From assembly GCF_000283155.1 (NCBI RefSeq), contig NW_004454210.1:3982568-4046567 (forward strand): a stretch of DNA of 64,000 nucleotides, in the 5' to 3' direction. Origin of the DNA: Ceratotherium simum simum. Taxonomy: Eukaryota; Chordata; Mammalia; Perissodactyla; Rhinocerotidae. Below are positions 60,951 to 64,000 of this stretch, piece by piece. The position numbers and the translations under genes were made by a program. Within the stretch, counting starts at the first letter, position 1. Each line of letters begins with the position of its first letter. Below the pieces are notes generated by a model. That model was not told the origin of the DNA and searched no databases. It saw nothing but the letters and a program-made list of their open reading frames with translations.

Positions 60951-61653
60951 CTCACATGGAGATTTATTTGAAATGTTGCCCAGAGTTCTGTGGCAGTGGC
61001 AGTGGCATATGATTACGGTGAGTGTGTAATTATACAGTCCATGGACATAACCCTTTGGGCATTATGTGGGGCTCTCACTGGTGTCTTAACTTCCCGCAGA
61101 GTCCTCAGAGCAGCAGGGAAGAGTTTGAAGGTGCTAGACATCAGCATTCTTTTTCTGTGAGTTTGCAACGACTTTGGAACAGAAAGTTTTATTTCCACAT
61201 GGAGGCTGCCTCTTCTCTTCCCTTTGCCTACCACTTCTGGTTGAACCCTGTTTCTGAAACAATCTTGGGATAGCCTTTCTCTTTTTCCAGACTTTCCTCG
61301 CATTCACGCTTGAGCTTGAGCAGACATCTGGCAAAGAGGTTTTTCTGTAGGGTCTTGAATACCCATTTAAAATGTGGATTATGGTATATTTTCTTTTCCC
61401 CAGTGGCAGATCTTTTCAGGAGGAGAGGAGCTTGCAAAGTCATTAGCTTCCTTCCCTAGGCAAAGATAGCCAGCACGATCGAACTTCCTTACCACCTCTC
61501 CCACCCCTAAACCGCTGGTAGGGTTTAGTTCATTTAGTCGCACACAGAGATTGTTAATATAAAGAGATACTCTGATTCTATTCTAAGTGTTCTCGGTATA
61601 CTGCAGTTTTTACTCTTTACTTCAAAAAGACCTTAAATGCCCCTGATCCTGGG
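60951..61653. other. Intron, nothing recognised
   Basis: No feature supported. Confidence 0.4.
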
Positions 61654-61755
61654 CAGTGGTTCCCCAAACTGGCAAAAGGTCTGTATTGCCTGGGAGGCTT
61701 TTTTAAACAATAGATCCCAGGGCCCCACCCAGGCCTACTGAATCAGACTCTTTAT
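61654..61755 (+). mobile_element. MER5/MER3-like hAT fragment
   Basis: CAGTGGTTCCCCAAACTGGC and GGGCCCCACCCAGGCCTACT; only the left half remains. Confidence 0.65.
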
Positions 61756-62859
61756 CAGCATTTAGCTATTTACCAAGTACTTTATCAGTGATGTAATATG
61801 GACTTTGTATATTGGATACTTAATAAGTGGCTTATTATTATTTGGAGCCTTTTGCAAGGACAAAAGGTTTTTTTTGTGTTTTTAAACACTTGGTGACTAC
61901 GTTCAGTGGGGCGTTGTAAAGTGAATCTATTTTTTTTCTGCAGTAATATAAGGATGAATAGTGAAAAGCATTCTCTAAATATGTTCAGAAACTGTGCATT
62001 TGAAATGGACTGGCCCACCTGCAGAGTGCCAAATGAGATCTACTAAATTGCAGAGAAATGTTTTAATTCAGGGCTTTAAATAAGAAAGTAATTTAAAAAT
62101 TATGTTTATGGTAAATGGGTTGAAAATTGACATATAAAAAACACTTTCTTTGAGTTAAAAATAGATTCTTTTTATTAATTTGTTTTTTAACTCAGCATCT
62201 TTTAAAAACTTGATTATTAAAAAACACAATCCTAAAATATACATTTGGCAGTCCTTGGGCAGGTGGTGACCATCATTTTGCACATAGACTGAATATGGAA
62301 ATAACACATTCGCTGCCTGAAAACTGTAGTGTGTTAATACTGCCTTCATAGAGTTCTTCTGATTTAGTCTTCTGGTTTTACAGATGGGGAAGCTGAGATC
62401 CAGTGAGAAGTGAGTTGATCCAAATGTGTTAGTCAAGACTTTCTGAAGGCATGTAATTGTTACCTAAACTAGCTGAGATACAAAAGGGAAAATGTTAAAA
62501 AGATAAAGTAGGGGGGTCTCTCATGGAACCTGGGAGCGGGAGTGCTTCTGATCCCTGGGAGAGATCTGAGATTAGGAACAAGAAGCCTCTTGAGAGTCTC
62601 TCTCTTGTATCTCTGCTTTTTTTCTGCTCCTGCCTTGGTCTTCTCTTTCTCTCTGCAAGGGAGCTTTCTCTGTTCATTCATCCATGTGGATCTATATGGT
62701 TCCTGTACAGCTCCTACTTTCACTACAGGCTTATACCAAATTCCACTTTTCTGAGGAAGAGAATCTGATTGGCCCAAGCTTGAGTCTGATGTCCTTACTG
62801 GTCCCATCAGCTCTGGCAAGGATGAGGGTGAGGGTATTATTTAGTCAAACATGACTGGT
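61756..62859. other. Intron, nothing recognised
   Basis: The 116-codon minus frame at 62469-62819 shows no domain. Confidence 0.4.
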
Positions 62860-63720
62860 AGGGGAAAGGGAATGTCCAGAGAAAGGAGAATCAGGGAGTT
62901 AGGCAGACACCCCGAAGCTTTCTATTCTAGGAGTACACTAAGACATTGTAGTATTTCAGGAGAAAAAGGAGGAGGATCTGAAATAAGGCAATGGCAATGA
63001 GTATGGGAAGAAGTAAGCAGATTTGAGAGAGAGAGAGAAAAATCAGTAAGCTCTGGTAATTAGTTGGATGTTGGAGAGAGGGAGTTGTTGAAGATAGGAA
63101 ATGGGTAGATGGTGGTCATATCTGCAGTAATAGGAAACACAGGAAAGGAGACTGGGGAGGTATGGAGAGGACATATGGGGCTTGATTTCAGTTTTAAACA
63201 TGTTGAGTTTGGAGTGCGTGTGAACATTACAAGTGGGAATGTCTAGCAGGTTAATTGAGAAAGTCGAATATGTGGGTCTGGACCTCTGAGAAGAGTTGTC
63301 AATATTATGAATGTAATTAAAGGATACTTAAATGCTTAATGGGTGAACTAGCTCAGGGAGCATTTATAGAGCAAACAGAGATGACTCAGGGCTGAACCCT
63401 GAAGAAACACTAGCATTTAAAGAACAGGAAAAGGATGAGGAACTCTAAAGGTGATCAAGAAGTAGACAGAGATATAGGAGAAAAACTGAGCATGTAATAT
63501 CCTTTCCTTTGGAAGCCCAAAGGGAAGAGTTCTTGATTTGAGAGTGTCACCATGAAAAGTGCTACATGGCTATCATGTGAGATAGCATCTGAAAAGTAGT
63601 GTACTGGATAGAGCCACAGAGAGGGCCTTGGAGAGGGGAGAAACCAAATTACAAGAGGTTTCTGAATGACTGGGAAGTAGAATGTGGAGAGAGAGAAATA
63701 TAAGCAATTAAAAATGTCTA
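62860..63720 (-). mobile_element. L2-like antisense material
   Basis: CAGTTTTAAACATGTTGAGT and GTGGGAATGTCTAGCAGGTT follow antisense L2 order; diverged. Confidence 0.5.
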
Positions 63721-63724
63721 ATTG

Positions 63725-63985
63725 TGGGGCCAGCCCTGATGGCGTAGTCATAAAGTTCAGCACTCTCACTGCTTCGGTGGCCCAGATTCACTTCCCAGTT
63801 GCAGAACCGTACCATCTGTCTGTCAGTTGCCATGCTGTGGCAGCGGCTCACATAGAAGAACTAGAAGGATTTACAACTAGGATACACAACCATGCACTGG
63901 GGCTTTGGGGAGGGAAAAAAAAAAGAGGAAGACTGGCAACAGATGTTTGCTCAGGGCAAATCTTCCCCTGGAAAAAAAAAAAAAA
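63725..63985 (+). mobile_element. ERE SINE 18 (older type)
   Basis: Head GGGGCCAGCCCTGATGGCGT, body AACTAGAAGGATTTACAACT with GGGGCTTTGGGGAGG, then one tail module and an A-run. CpGs are mostly lost. Confidence 0.93.
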
Positions 63986-64000
63986 AGTCTGCTTGTGAAA

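Overview
This window is nuclear DNA from a placental mammal, almost certainly an odd-toed ungulate (horse, rhinoceros or tapir group). The main evidence is eighteen copies of the ERE-type tRNA-derived SINE, with heads such as GGGGCCGGCCCCGTGGC and tails such as ATGTTAGCTCAGGGCCAATC. Most are flanked by 8-19 bp target-site duplications. The older background is standard mammalian: MIR, L2, L1/HAL1, MER20 and other hAT fossils, and MaLR-type LTRs. I see no bacterial operon, CRISPR array or exotic system. The species cannot be fixed from the sequence alone.

Only one gene is recognised: AAK1 (AP2-associated kinase 1) on the + strand. A CpG-island promoter lies at about 10.18-10.88 kb. A probable 5'UTR/coding exon runs from a good splice acceptor (AG at 11029-11030) to a splice donor at 11437. 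It encodes the first 54 residues plus one base of AAK1 (ATG at 11274). Everything from 11437 to the window end behaves as the first coding intron; no later AAK1 exon was found in 52.5 kb.

Layout. (a) 1-10.0 kb is 5' flanking, intergenic DNA rich in old L1/HAL1, L2 and MIR, with one LTR inserted inside a MIR and no ERE. (b) 10.0-11.4 kb holds the promoter and first coding exon, with three ACTACA/CCCAG (ZNF143/THAP11-type) motifs, paired ETS sites and GC boxes. (c) 11.4-17.4 kb is early intron with L2, MIR and a hAT fossil. (d) 17.4-44 kb is intron with EREs, hAT elements, a 3.4 kb L2 composite and a 2.25 kb antisense L1. (e) 44.9-52.1 kb is a dense ERE/L1 cluster (seven EREs in about 7 kb, one inside another, one interrupted by a 100-N gap). 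(f) 52-64 kb is quieter intron with a 2 kb stretch that shows no repeat I recognise.

Many open frames of 60-240 codons exist, but each lies in a transposon, a CpG island, a purine tract or non-conserved intron, and none is called as a gene. The most interesting points are the promoter motif cluster, the closely spaced inverted ERE pair at 48.9-49.5 kb, two hAT elements abutting one target-site duplication at 17.9-18.9 kb, and the nested or composite EREs.
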